NCBI GenBank assembly: GCA_933228675.1
Contig: OW121744.1
Span: 96,705,008-96,769,007 of the forward strand
Direction of reading: 5' to 3'
Source of the DNA: Stomorhina lunata
Lineage: Eukaryota; Arthropoda; Insecta; Diptera; Rhiniidae
DNA length: 64,000 bases
The position numbers were made by a program, and so were the translations under genes. The number at the start of each line of letters is the position of its first letter. Positions within the stretch are counted from its first letter, which is position 1. Shown piece by piece: positions 40,531 through 52,397 of the stretch. Below the pieces are notes generated by a model, which worked only from the letters and a program-made list of their open reading frames with translations, was not told the origin of the DNA and did not search any database.

Positions 40531-42099
40531 GATAGAAATTTTCGATGGAAAATTTTTAAGGATTTTGTATAAAAATAAATTTTAACAACAGATGGCTCTT
40601 TAACTGTGATAAAAAGATAACCCAAACACGTTTTAAAATTACTTTTCATATACATACTCCCATTTTTATTTCTTTTAATAGATATTAAAAAAAATAGTTA
40701 TAAACATTTGCCACCCACATATTTTTAAATTGTTTAATATATGGGAAATCTCAGCTGCAATGCATGCAACACATTTATATCATAATAAACGCCTGCAATA
40801 AGTGCTTTACTTCTTTAATTAAACCCCTATCTGTTGTGTGTACATATAAATAGCATATCAAATTGCACTTTTTTAAACATTTCTGCTGACCACATATGTT
40901 GAACATATTCGAAAAATCTGTTACATTTTCAAAGACAATGAAAAAAGAAATATTTATAAATAATTTTTTTGTTGGCAAAACAAAACATGTTCGTTTTCAA
41001 TAAAATCTATAAAAAAAAAATTATATAACCTTTATATAAAAACAGTAAAATGAAAATATATGAAAAAATATGAAAAATACTAACGGATTGTTTTGACACA
41101 TTACAAAATGTGAGTTGAATTACAAAAAAAAAAAAAAAAAACTCCCGTAATAAATTGTTTAATAAAAAAATAGAAAGGAAACGGAAAAAGTATTGATATC
41201 ACTGACACTTATTGGTCACTGGTGTGTGGTGGCTTTTGTGGGGTAGTTTTTTTTGTTATCTGTTTCAGAACAAGATGGAACAAAAACTATAACTTTTTGT
41301 ATGGTGTTTTGTTTTTATTTTTGGGTTTAAGGAATTGTTGAGCCTTTTTTTCTTGGACTTTTTATGGAAGTTATAAAGAAAATATGTTTCTGATCAAATT
41401 ATAAATGGGGTTATAATAAAATGACAACAAAAAAATATTAAAGTAAAAACTCAGCGAACACGGCGCTAGACAAATTAATGAGTGTCATAAATTATTATGG
41501 GGGGTTATATTGCTAGATTCGCTTCATATTTTTATTACAATTTTATTTTGGCCTTTTTTACTGTCTGCCAAGGGGGAAAAGGTCATATTTTGGTTATTGC
41601 CTTTCATTGGTTTGAATAAATATATATTGGAGTCATATAAAACAAAATTTAACAAATGCCTGTTATAAATTGCTCTAGACAAGGCCAAGGCAGGTGCATT
41701 CAACACTGAAAAGTAATTTTTCTTAAAACCGGGATTTTCAAGGATTTTTAGGAAATACTGAAAGCGAAACAAGAAGTCAGAATTCAAATGATAAATTTAA
41801 TTCCTGTTAGTTTAATTTATAAATTCTTGACATTTTCCTGGAATTTATATAATAACATTTTAAAATAACTTTAAGCTTTTCCAGCTTTACAATCGATTTT
41901 CATGCAATTTGTTTACTGAAAGGTAAAACCTTTCACAGAAAAACTCAACCAGATTTAAGACAAATATTTACCGACTCTTATATATGTATACGAGTATTAT
42001 TGTTTCTTTTAACTCAAAAATATGAGCAAACAAATATTAAGGGTATATTACAGAAATGACAAAAAATCGGATGAAATACAAATAATTTAAACAAAAAAA
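40531..42099. other. AT-rich spacer, no gene seen
   Basis: Unique AT-rich DNA with a poly-A run at about 41123-41141. The 87-codon minus-strand frame at 41524-41787 has no recognised domain. Confidence 0.55.
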
Positions 42100-42382
42100 A
42101 ATTAAGTAGAAATTCAAATAAATTTAACCCCTAATCGGCCTAGTACAAGTTCTAAGGTGAGTTATGCAGCAAAGTAAAAGGCACCTCCGAAGCTGGAAGA
42201 AATTTTGGCTGCAATACAGTACATATTAGGTTATCTTTTTAAAAACCAAGGGGAATTGAACAACCTCCAATAAGGAATCACTGGAGTTGGTCCAATCAAT
42301 TTATGTTATTTAAAGAGAATGTAATCGAATCCAAAATTGCATAGCCTTCTAGTAAAATTTTAAAATCACTCGGACCGGACAT
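42100..42382 (+). pseudogene. Decayed coding remnant, left part (unidentified, possibly a retroelement)
   Basis: Composition changes from AT-rich to balanced. The frame at 42184-42273 reads PPKLEEILAAIQYILGYLFK and continues NQGELNNLQ to a stop. Upstream in the same frame SYAAK is followed by a stop. The codon use and helical, amphipathic character look like former coding sequence. The Ser-Tyr-Ala motif followed by Lys/Pro-rich sequence and a helix recalls the C-terminal part of ORF1 (gag-like) proteins of some insect non-LTR elements, but I cannot confirm this. Stops and frame changes show it is dead. It is interrupted at 42383 by another insertion. Confidence 0.35.
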
Positions 42383-43189
42383 GTTGTTGTTGTTGTAACA
42401 GCTTTAACATTTATAATTTTATAGCTTTGTTTTTATGGGAGATCTGTTTTTAGATCAAGGCCAAGAAATTGTGCTACTTCTAATGGATGAGTCCACAAAT
42501 CCTCAGGACTAAGTGAAGTAGGGTTGGTGGTACAGTTGAAAATATGGGGGGAATCATGAAGACCCTGACCACAAGCTGGTCATGTGTTGGGGACGGCACG
42601 GTCTTTGTGGCACCAAAAGATATTTAATCTATTGCTCCATCCCGATCTCAGTTGAGCCAGAAGGACTCTTGTTTTCCGCGGCAGGTTCTTTCTTCTTCTG
42701 CTACGGGTGGTGGGCGACACCTCCTTATACAACATTCATGCGATAACCTGAAATCGCTGAGTTGGTGGCGTCTTTATGAATGTTTTTTAATGCTGCCATG
42801 TACGAGGTATGATCTAAAGGATCAAGTACATATCTTCGTATGCTATCCTCAGACACTCGAAGATCTTTCCTGACATGAATCGGGGAAGATGCCATCTGTG
42901 TGATGATAAAGTTTGGATGATTTCTCCGACGACATCCCAAAAGGAACTGCTGAGATAGCATAATGTTGTGTTCCTTTATTGTAAGCATCTTTGTTTCCTC
43001 GTGAAGATGATGTGATGGGGTAATTTTTAGGCAGCCTGTTATAGTTCTTAGGGCTGTATTTTGGCAGCATTGAATATTTCTCCACTGAGAAATGCTGGAG
43101 CAGCATAATTAGCCACTGTCAGACCAATCGCTTTATAGGTAGACAGCAAGGTTTCTTTCTCCATTTTACAACTACAACGGACCGGACAT
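42371..43189. mobile_element. Inserted non-coding element X with 12-bp flanking direct repeat
   Basis: CGGACCGGACAT occurs at 42371-42382 and again at 43178-43189. The 795 bp between them starts GTTGTTGTTGTTGTAACAGC and ends ccattttacaactacaa, so the ends are imperfect inverted repeats (TTGTTGTTGTAA against TTGTAGTTGTAA). This is the structure expected of a DNA-transposon-like insertion with a target-site duplication. The flanking duplication joins two pieces of a more coding-like sequence. Short frames inside (42652-43106) have no recognised domain. The element could be a MITE or other non-autonomous element; the family is not identified. Confidence 0.6.
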
Positions 43190-43295
43190 TATCTCACCCG
43201 GTGAACTACAAATGGTAGCTGAGATGCGACGACTAATCAATTTATCTGTGCCATGTATTCACTATGAAAAAGCTAAGATTATAATAAACAAGTAA
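43178..43295 (+). pseudogene. Decayed coding remnant, middle part
   Basis: Directly right of element X a frame is open to 43295 and includes PGELQMVAEMRRLINLSVPC. It is cut on the left by element X and on the right by element Y. It may be the continuation of the remnant at 42100-42382. Function unknown. Confidence 0.3.
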
Positions 43296-44085
43296 GACAG
43301 TGCTATAGTCGGTCAAGCCCGACCATACGATACCCTTCACCACTAAGGTCAAAGGTATTCTTTTTCCTGTATAAAGACGAATATTTGCTAAATTTTTCCA
43401 TCATACAAACATATTCTCAAAACTTATACATATAAGCTGTTTCCGCCATTTGGACTTATATGAGAGCTAGGGTCAAATGTGGACCGATTATCTCAAAATT
43501 TGGCAAATTGATTACAGTTGCTACAAAAATTATGTATGCAAAAAATAAACTTAAAATTCTTCTTCGTATTTACGAGCGTTTTAGTCAATTTTGTCTCATT
43601 TAGTGCGTTTTGAGAAAAAAATTTGTATGGGAGCTATGGTCAAATGTGGACCGATTTCAACAAAATTTAGTGCAGTGATTTTGTTTTACATAAGCAGTAT
43701 TTGTTTTAAATTTCATGAAAAAATATTAATTTTTGTGGCCAATATATCAATTCCGGGAAGTGGGACCTATGGGAGGTAACATAAATAATGGACCGACTTT
43801 GACGAATTTCAATAGCCATGGTCCCATTATTAAACAAATGATCTGTGCCAAATTTTATCAAATTACCTTTAGAATTGCGACCTGTAGTTTGATTACAAGG
43901 TTTACATGGGGGTCCAGCCAGCCAGGCGGACGGACGGACATCGCTAAATCGACTCAGAAGGTGATTCTAAGCATATTGGTATACTAAAAGATGGGTCTAA
44001 GATAAAATATTTCTATGCGTTACATACGTCAGCACAAACTTATAATACCCTTTCCACCTATGGTGGTGAAGGGTATAAAAATCTA
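43290..44085 (+). mobile_element. Interspersed fly repeat (family Y), best copy in the window
   Basis: Begins 'aacaagtaagacagtgctat' with a small hairpin (GTCGG/CCGAC) near 43312-43327. ATACCCTTCACCAC at 43330-43343 is the exact reverse complement of GTGGTGAAGGGTAT at 44063-44076, near the end '...aagggtataaaaat'. Inside are two copies of a 'gagctatggtcaaatgtggaccgat' type module (43465-43495 and 43631-43661), then 'ccagccaggcggacggacg' and 'taaatcgactcagaa'. I recognise these motifs as a widespread non-coding repeat of flies but do not name the family. Open frames at 43591-43987 derive from these modules and are not genes. Confidence 0.7.
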
Positions 44086-44879
44086 CCCCTAATGTTAGAA
44101 GGAGACGTACGAAACTTATACCGAAAGATCAAGTAGAATAAAATCTATGAAAGCTTGGCCTACGAAATTATAGAATATGCTTATGTGCATCGATGCGGAT
44201 GGAATTCTAAAATATGCTCCGCATTTGACCTTAACAAATAAAAAATATAAAAAATTTAAATAAGTAAGTTAGCAAGTATGTCTTCACTAGGGATGTAACG
44301 GGATACAGTTGTTGCTTGGTGTCTCCAGCTAACAGGTAAGAACTGTTTCCAATTCCTACTCTAACATGCTCGTGGTACTTCCTGGTAACATGAGCAACCT
44401 AGCTGAAGATGCGGTAGACAACCTCTATGAGATTCTAGATTGGGACTTAAATGAGAGGGAGTTATCTTAGAGCTATTCCAACGTATTTGGTCTAAGGGTC
44501 TAAGATAATTGTACTTGATAAGGTATGAAACTTCAGCGTCTGTTGAACATGTTAGTTGCGGCTTCAAGCGGGAGTCTGTCTAAGATCGAACGGATCGCTA
44601 TATAAACGTGGCTTGTGTCTTTGAACTCATTACCCATAGACATAGCACTTACGATATCAAACACATGAAGTTGCCTACAAGCAACGTTGGTCCGAAAGGG
44701 TTAAGCATGAGAAGAAACAACATTACAGAATATACTGCTTCAAGGGGTAATCATGGGAGAAATTTCACTTCTGCGACAGCTGGCTTAAGGATTTGTGAGT
44801 TCCTTATCTATGCAAGAATTAAAACTCAATAATGACATCATAACGGCAAAAGCTATAGTCAAACAAAGAACAACAGGAA
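44080..44879 (+). pseudogene. Decayed coding-like sequence, unidentified
   Basis: Right of element Y, a frame from 44080 to 44241 is open apart from one stop at 44134 and includes NKIYESLAYEIIEYAYVH. It is more GC-balanced than the spacers. From 44290 to 44830 composition stays coding-like but frames are short on both strands (a 68-codon minus frame at 44361-44567 and a 74-codon plus frame at 44608-44832) and none matches a family I recognise. It may be part of the same retroelement as the pol fragment that follows. Confidence 0.3.
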
Positions 44880-45800
44880 CTGGCGGAGTATGCAGAAAAA
44901 TGGGTAGCAGGCTTGACATCGTCTTACAAAAATAAGCAAAATAATTTCTGAAAAATCATGCAGCTGTATTTGCATTCAAAACTCAAAGCCAAGAAAGAAC
45001 GACAATAGTGAAACAAGAAATTAATGCGGGCGAGGTGAGACGGATTAAACCATCACCTAGAAATATTCCCCTGGCGTAACGAAGTTAAAGAAATGGTCAA
45101 CGAAATGAAGCGAAATGGAGTAATCGAACCATCCGCAAGTCCATGGAGATCTCCAGTGATTCCGGCTTAGAAAAAAAAATGGCAGCACCAGATTTTGTGC
45201 TGACTACCGGAAGGTAAATGATATTACGCAAAAGGACAGCTACCCCCTGCTTAGAATCAAGGACACCCTGGACAACTTAGCTGGATCTTCAAAGCGGTTG
45301 CTGGCAGGTTTAGATCTGAGAAAAATACAATTGATGGGCTAGGTCAGTTCAACGTTATGCTATTTGGGCTCTGCAACGACCCCGCTACTTTCGAACGTCC
45401 AATGAAACGAGTATTTAAAGGACATCAGTGGAAAAATTGTTTGGTGTACCTAGACGACATCATCGTATAGCTGAGGCTGGTCTCACGTTAAGTTCCAAAA
45501 ATGTGCGCTGTTTCGGAAAGAAATAAATACTTGGTGCACTTGGTAACTGAAAATGGCATAGGGACTGATGAGGATAAAAGACGAGCTCTCAAAGACTGGC
45601 CGCAACCTTCATAAATTACGTAACTTTCTAGGGCTATACACTATACACTACTACGGGTGATTTGTTCCGAATTTTGCAAATGTGACCGCAATTTAGCATG
45701 AGCTTACTAAGTAGTCTTGACCAATTTATTGGAGTGCAGAGTAGGATCAAATTTAAGAGGTTTAAAACATTACTCTGCTTGACATTTATTTATATTGGCG
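44880..45800 (+). pseudogene. Ty3/gypsy-type retrotransposon pol fragment (reverse transcriptase), degenerate
   Basis: Translations in shifting frames give the hallmarks of a gypsy reverse transcriptase in the correct order: INAGEVRRIKPSPRNIPLA (from about 45021), EVKEMVNEMKRNGVIEPSAS (about 45083), RFCADYRKVNDITQKDSYPL (45190 onward), QFNVMLFGLCNDPATFE (about 45346), and the catalytic YLDDII at 45447-45464. Then come KCALFRKE and LRNFLGLY (about 45615) of the region leading toward RNase H. A working enzyme would copy element RNA to DNA. This one has in-frame stops (e.g. after the first SPVIPA segment and right after YLDDIIV), frameshifts, and two short deletions (between LDLR and QFNV, and after YLDDIIV). 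No LTR, protease, RNase H or integrase was recognised. The 3' end runs into the 17-bp satellite. Confidence 0.9.
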
Positions 45801-45809
45801 TATCAAGTG

Positions 45810-47375
45810 GCCGGCGAGTCCCTGACTATATATAGTCCGTGATTACATATAGTCCCCGTCTATATATAGTAACTGACTATATATTGTCCCTGAATATACA
45901 TGGTAACTGATTATATATAATGTCTGACTATATATAGTCCATGAATATATATAACCCCTGACTATATATAGTCCCTGACTATATATGGTCCCTGACTATA
46001 TATAGTCCCTCACTATATATAGTCCCTGACTATATATAGTCCCTGACTATATATAGTCCCTGACCATACATAATCCCTGACTATATATGGTCCCTGACTA
46101 TATATAGTCCCTCACTATATATAGTCCCTGACTATATATAGTCCCTGACTATATATAGTCCCTCACTATATATAGTCCCTGACTATATATAGTCCCTGAC
46201 TATATATAGTCCCTGACCATACATAATCCCTGACTATATATAGTCCCTGACTATATATAGTCCCTGACTATATATAGTCCCTGACCATACATAATCCCTG
46301 ACTATATATGGTCGCTGACTATATATAGTCCTTGACTACATATAGTCAAGGACTATATATAGTCATATAGTACATATAGTCAGGGACTATATATAGTCCC
46401 TGACTATATATAGTCCCAGACTATATATAGTCCCTGACTATATATAGTCCCAGACTATATATAGTCCCTGACTATATAGTCCCTGACTATATATAGTCCC
46501 TGACTATATATAGTCCCTGACTATATATAGTCACTGACTATATATAGTCCCTGACTATATATAGTCCCTGACTATATATAGTCCCTGACTATATATAGTC
46601 CCTGACTATATATAGTCCCTGACTATATATAGTCCCTGACTATATATAGTCCCTGACTATATATAGTCCCTGACTATATATAGTCCTTTACTATATATAG
46701 TCCCTGACTATATATTGTCCCTTACTATATATAGACCCTAACTATATATATTCCCTGACTATATATAGTCCATGACTAAATATAGTCCCTGATTATATAT
46801 AGTTCCTGACTATATATAAACCCTGACTTCATGTAGTCCCTGTCCTACTATGTATAGTCCCTGACAATATATAGTCCCTGACTATATATAGTCCCTGACT
46901 ATGTATAGTCCCTGACTATGTATAGTCCCTGACTATGTATAGTCCCCGACTATGTATAGTCCCTGACTATATAGTCCCAGACTATATATAGTTCCTGACT
47001 TTATAGCCCCTGACTATATAAAGTCCCTGACTATATATAGTCCCTGACTATATATAGTCCCTGACTATATATAGTCCTGGCTATATATAGTTCCTGACTA
47101 TATGTAGCCCTGACTATATAGTCCCTGACTATTTATGGTCTCTGACTGTATATAGTCCCTGAGTATATAAAGTCCTTAACTGTATATAGTCCCTGACTTT
47201 ATATAGTTTCTCGCTATATATAGTCTCTAGCTGTATATAGTCCCTGACTATATATAGTTCCTGACTATATATAGTCCGTGACTATATGTAGTCCCTGACT
47301 ACATATAGTCGCTCACTATATATAGTCCCTAATTATATATAGTAACGACTATATATAGAAACTGACTCGTATTTT
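45810..47375. repeat. 17-bp palindromic satellite J (GACTATATATAGTC), about 90 units
   Basis: Unit is 17 bp: the perfect 14-bp palindrome GACTATATATAGTC plus CCT. The centre (46480-46690) is almost uniform. Repeated 'tgaccatacataatccc' variants at about 46062, 46215 and 46283 show multi-unit duplications. Edges are diverged. It directly abuts the truncated gypsy fragment. Confidence 0.96.
46338..46390 (-). repeat. Inverted patch in satellite J
   Basis: Here the linker reads AGTCAAGGAC and AGTCAGGGAC, the reverse of GTCCTTGACT and GTCCCTGACT on either side. Two or three units are therefore inverted, with a shortened unit 'gtcatatagtac' at the junction. Confidence 0.75.
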
Positions 47376-48689
47376 AGGATTATATCGTCTTAAGATATTA
47401 TTGTGATCCTTTTCGCTAAAGGGTTAACATCAAACACAAAAGACCCATATATTCACTAAGTATCTATGTAGTTGTGTGTTGTGTTTGTGTGTGTGTATGC
47501 AACTTATTCTATATATTTATGCAAATTTTAATATACATTTTAACGGGGGTAAAGAAAACAAAAGTTATATAAATTATGCATTTCTACTGCACTTCATAAA
47601 AAATAAATCTGTTTGAATGCACTGAAATAAAACTTCATACTCTGCTCTACATTTTAGTGCAATTCTTTTTTATTTGTTCGCTTTATTTTTTTCGCAGCGA
47701 AATAATGTACAATGGTATTGGCGTTGACGAGAATGATGGTGACGAGAAACGGATGACGATGATGATGATGATGATGACTGCTGCTCTACACTTTTATACA
47801 ATTGGGGACAATTTCTGCATAGTTACAGAGTTTTAAACATATTCAGTCGGTCGTACTGGCAAATATTAAAACAAATGTTAACATTATATTTTATTCAGTT
47901 TTTGCCATTGCTGTTATAATTTTTTTGGTTGTCATGTCGGCGTCATAGGCAAATGTTTAAGGGTAGAGATGAGGCGATTTGGGAACTAGTTCTGGTTTAT
48001 TTAAATTGAAGTTATGTTTTGATCTGTTCTGGTAAGACTTTCGCTTTTATTTTGCATTTCAATCTATTACATTCCTTTCCTGGCCTAAGATTCAATGCAG
48101 TTTCGTGCATTTATGCAACTAGGCCTCAATATATCAAATTGGGGAATTGTGCTTTTTGTGCGTAAAATCTAAAGTGAAATTTTTCAAACAACAACTATGG
48201 CAACAATCCAAAATGTAAAGAATTTATAGTATTTTTAAAACACAAACTCTGAAAACTGAAATCATTTAAAAACTCACAAATGTTCATAAAATCCACTTGT
48301 TATTAAGTATTATTATTATTATTTTTTTGTTGTCCATTCATGTTGCTGCTGTTGCATTTCATGTTGCTGTTAAGTTTTTTGTATAAATTCATTTTTCATA
48401 CGACACATGTCACACATTGTCAAGTATTGTAGAAATATTGTTGTATGAAAGCAGGATAGCAGCAACAATATTGCTGCTGCTTCAAAACGCAAATGCATCC
48501 TATATTTATTTAATGAACAAATACTCTTTACGAGCAGATCTAAGAACAATAAACCACATATGGGGTATCAGAGTTGAGCTAAAAAAAAGGGTTGACTAAT
48601 GCGTTTCATTGTAAAATCTGACAATGTGACGCACTTTTTTGTATAAAGTTGGTTTTTATGTTTTTTTTTTCTTATTATTGATTAAAATT
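47376..48689. other. Spacer with microsatellites, no gene seen
   Basis: Holds a GT-rich run (47472-47500), a GAT run (47755-47780) and TGCTGT runs (48340-48370). The 60-codon frame at 48417-48599 has no recognised domain. Confidence 0.55.
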
Positions 48690-49445
48690 TCATTGATTAA
48701 AATTTCACTCTTCCCAATGAAGAATTTTCTATAAAAAACTCTTCCCACTCAAGATCTTTGTATAGAAAACTCTTCCTACTGAAGATTTTGCTATAGAAAA
48801 CTCTTCCCACTGAAGATTTTTGTATAGGAAACTCTTCCCACTGAAGATTTTTGTATAGAAAACTCTTCCCACTGAAGATGTTTCTATGGAAAACTCTTTC
48901 CACTGAAGATTCTTCTATAGAAAACTCTTCCCACTGAAGATTTTTCTATAGAAAACTCTTCCCAATGAAGATTTTTCTATAGAAAACTCTTCCCACTGAA
49001 GATTTTTCTATAAAAAACTCTTCCCACTGAAGATTTTTCTATAGAAAACTCTTCCCACTGAAGTTTTTTATTTAGAAAACTCTTCCCACTGAAGATTTTT
49101 CTATAGAAAACTCTTCCCACTGAAGATTTTTCTATAGAAAACTCTTCCCACTGAAGATTTTTCTATAGAAAACTCTTCCCACTGAAGATTTTTCTATAGA
49201 AAACTCTTCCCACTGAAGATTTTTCTATAGAAAACTCTTTCCACTGAAGAATTTGCTATAGAAAAACTCTTCCCACTGAAGATTTTTCTATAGAAAACTC
49301 TTCCCACTGAAGATTTTTCTAAAGAAAACTCTTCCCACTAAAGATTTTATTATAGAAAACTCTTCCCACTGATGATTTTTCTATAGAAAACTCTTCCGTT
49401 GAAGACTTTTCTATAGAAAACTCTTCGCACTAAAAACTCTTCGCA
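48690..49445 (+). repeat. Satellite F (CTCTTCCCACTGAAGA type): 31-bp repeat, about 24 units
   Basis: Unit is again 31 bp (example 49141-49171). One half is the shared TTTTTCTATAGAAAA core and the other half is CTCTTCCCACTGAAGA, far richer in GC than any other satellite here. Minus-strand frames (48697-48903) are readings through the repeat. Confidence 0.95.
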
Positions 49446-50394
49446 AAATTTTTTAAATTATCTTAAAAAAATATCTACTTAAGTGACAATTTTAACAAGT
49501 AGTAAATTGTTTCCGAAAGTAACCCTAATATTTTTAATTAAATAAAAAAAATCTCATTTTCTCCATAACATTATCCTTTTAGTACCCAAAAATGCCATAT
49601 ATTTCACTTATCTTTTCAATTATCTTTAAATTTCTATTATATTTTCCTAAATAACTTTTTACAATTACTATAGCCTTTATAGTAATTACTAGCTAAAAGG
49701 TTAAAAATCATAAAACAAACTCATCTTTTAATTACAAGTAAAATCATTTATTATTTCTTTAGATTTAAACCCTTAAAATTAAATTTTAAAAATTCATCTA
49801 GATTAAAATTTCAAACAACACGCTCACCTCTACCTCGCACGCATATCTAGTTAAATTTTTAAACTACAAAAAAAACTCATAATTAATATGCACATATCAA
49901 ATTGCAATATTGCGATAATTACTAAACGTGACTTAATTTTCATTTCCCCCCGCACTCCCCCTTTACAAAAAACAGATTATATGAATCTCATTGGAATAGC
50001 ATTAAAAGGGGTTTCAAAAGCAGAACTTTCAAAATTTCCATACACGTTTTTCTTTGTTTGTTTGTTCGGTTATGTTGAGTTGGCTCATGTGACAACATTT
50101 ACTATGTAATACGAGTCCAAATACTTAAAAAACAAGTTAAGTTGTTTTTTGTGCCTCGTACAAAGGTACGAGGGTATTACCTACAAGCCATATATTATAT
50201 GAAGAACAACTAAAGCATGCATGACTAACTAGCAATAGAAGAGGGTGTTGAAATATGCAAAAAGCCAAAAAGTAAAATAGTCATAGAGAATGGGAACAAA
50301 AAATGAAAAGTGTGAAGATGAAAAAACAAGGTCTAATTGTAGGTAAGAGTGGAAAGAAGGTCATGTGTAATTTAAAATGCCCTACAAGAGGCAA
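49446..50394. other. AT-rich spacer, no gene seen
   Basis: AT-rich with a short poly-C patch near 49946. A perfect 8-bp hairpin, CCTCGTAC and GTACGAGG, lies at 50154-50173. It is preceded by 'aaacaagttaag' and followed by 'gtattac', which vaguely resembles the left end of family Y. Too little for a call. The 73-codon frame at 49888-50109 is unsupported. Confidence 0.5.
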
Positions 50395-50398
50395 AACA

Positions 50399-52397
50399 AT
50401 AGAATTTGAACAAAACAAGAGCAGAACTAGAACAGAACAGTACAAGAGCAGAACTAGAACAGAACTAGAACAGAACTAGAACAGAACTAGAACAGAACTA
50501 GAACAGAACTAGAACAGAACTAGAACAGAACTAGAACAGAACTAGAACAGAACTAGAACAGAACTAGAACAGAACTAGAACAGAACTAGAACAGAACTAG
50601 AACAGAACTAGAACAGAACTAGAACAGAACTAGAACAGAACTAGAACAGAACTAGAACAGAACTAGAACAGAACTAGAACAGAACTAGAACAGAACTAGA
50701 ACAGAACTAGAACAGAACTAGAACAGAACTAGAACAGAACTAGAACAGAACTAGAACAGAACTAGAACAGAACTAGAACAGAACTAGAACAGAACTAGAA
50801 CAGAACTAGAACAGAACTAGAACAGAACTAGAACAGAACTAGAACAGAACTAGAACAGAACTAGAACAGAACTAGAACAGAACTAGAACAGAACTAGAAC
50901 AGAACTAGAACAGAACTAGAACAGAACTAGAACAGAACTAGAACAGAACTAGAACAGAACTAGAACAGAACTAGAACAGAACTAGAACAGAACTAGAACA
51001 GAACTAGAACAGAACTAGAACAGAACTAGAACAGAACTAGAACAGAACTAGAACAGAACTAGAACAGAACTAGAACAGAACTAGAACAGAACTAGAACAG
51101 AACTAGAACAGAACTAGAACAGAACTAGAACAGAACTAGAACAGAACTAGAACAGAACTAGAACAGAACTAGAACAGAACTAGAACAGAACTAGAACAGA
51201 ACTAGAACAGAACTAGAACAGAACTAGAACAGAACTAGAACAGAACTAGAACAGAACTAGAACAGAACTAGAACAGAACTAGAACAGAACTAGAACAGAA
51301 CTAGAACAGAACTAGAACAGAACTAGAACAGAACTAGAACAGAACTAGAACAGAACTAGAACAGAACTAGAACAGAACTAGAACAGAACTAGAACAGAAC
51401 TAGAACAGAACTAGAACAGAACTAGAACAGAACTAGAACAGAACTAGAACAGAACTAGAACAGAACTAGAACAGAACTAGAACAGAACTAGAACAGAACT
51501 AGAACAGAACTAGAACAGAACTAGAACAGAACTAGAACAGAACTAGAACAGAACTAGAACAGAACTAGAACAGAACTAGAACAGAACTAGAACAGAACTA
51601 GAACAGAACTAGAACAGAACTAGAACAGAACTAGAACAGAACTAGAACAGAACTAGAACAGAACTAGAACAGAACTAGAACAGAACTAGAACAGAACTAG
51701 AACAGAACTAGAACAGAACTAGAACAGAACTAGAACAGAACTAGAACAGAACTAGAACAGAACTAGAACAGAACTAGAACAGAACTAGAACAGAACTAGA
51801 ACAGAACTAGAACAGAACTAGAACAGAACTAGAACAGAACTAGAACAGAACTAGAACAGAACTAGAACAGAACTAGAACAGAACTAGAACAGAACTAGAA
51901 CAGAACTAGAACAGAACTAGAACAGAACTAGAACAGAACTAGAACAGAACTAGAACAGAACTAGAACAGAACTAGAACAGAACTAGAACAGAACTAGAAC
52001 AGAACTAGAACAGAACTAGAACAGAACTAGAACAGAACTAGAACAGAACTAGAACAGAACTAGAACAGAACTAGAACAGAACTAGAACAGAACTAGAACA
52101 GAACTAGAACAGAACTAGAACAGAACTAGAACAGAACTAGAACAGAACTAGAACAGAACTAGAACAGAACTAGAACAGAACTAGAACAGAACTAGAACAG
52201 AACTAGAACAGAACTAGAACAGAACTAGAACAGAACTAGAACAGAACTAGAACAGAACTAGAACAGAACTAGAACAGAACTAGAACAGAACTAGAACAGA
52301 ACTAGAACAGAACTAGAACAGAACTAGAACAGAACTAGAACAGAACTAGAACAGAACTAGAACAGAACTAGAACAGAACTAGAACAGAACTAGAACG
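50399..52397 (+). repeat. 11-bp AGAACAGAACT array, about 177 uninterrupted copies
   Basis: From about 50449 to 52396 the unit AGAACAGAACT repeats with no substitution I could find, and the phase at 50461 and 52381 agrees exactly (no net indel over 1,920 bp). The left edge (50399-50448) holds imperfect precursors with AGAAC and 'acaagagcag'. The right edge stops sharply at 'tagaacgactgggtt'. No open frame exists because the unit contains CTAG in all phases. Such homogeneity implies very recent expansion. Confidence 0.98.

Noticed and set aside
43591..43987. Two overlapping frames in the interspersed element as a possible transposon protein
   Set aside because: They are produced by the repeated 'gggagctatggtcaaatg' modules of a non-coding repeat, and no transposase motif is visible.
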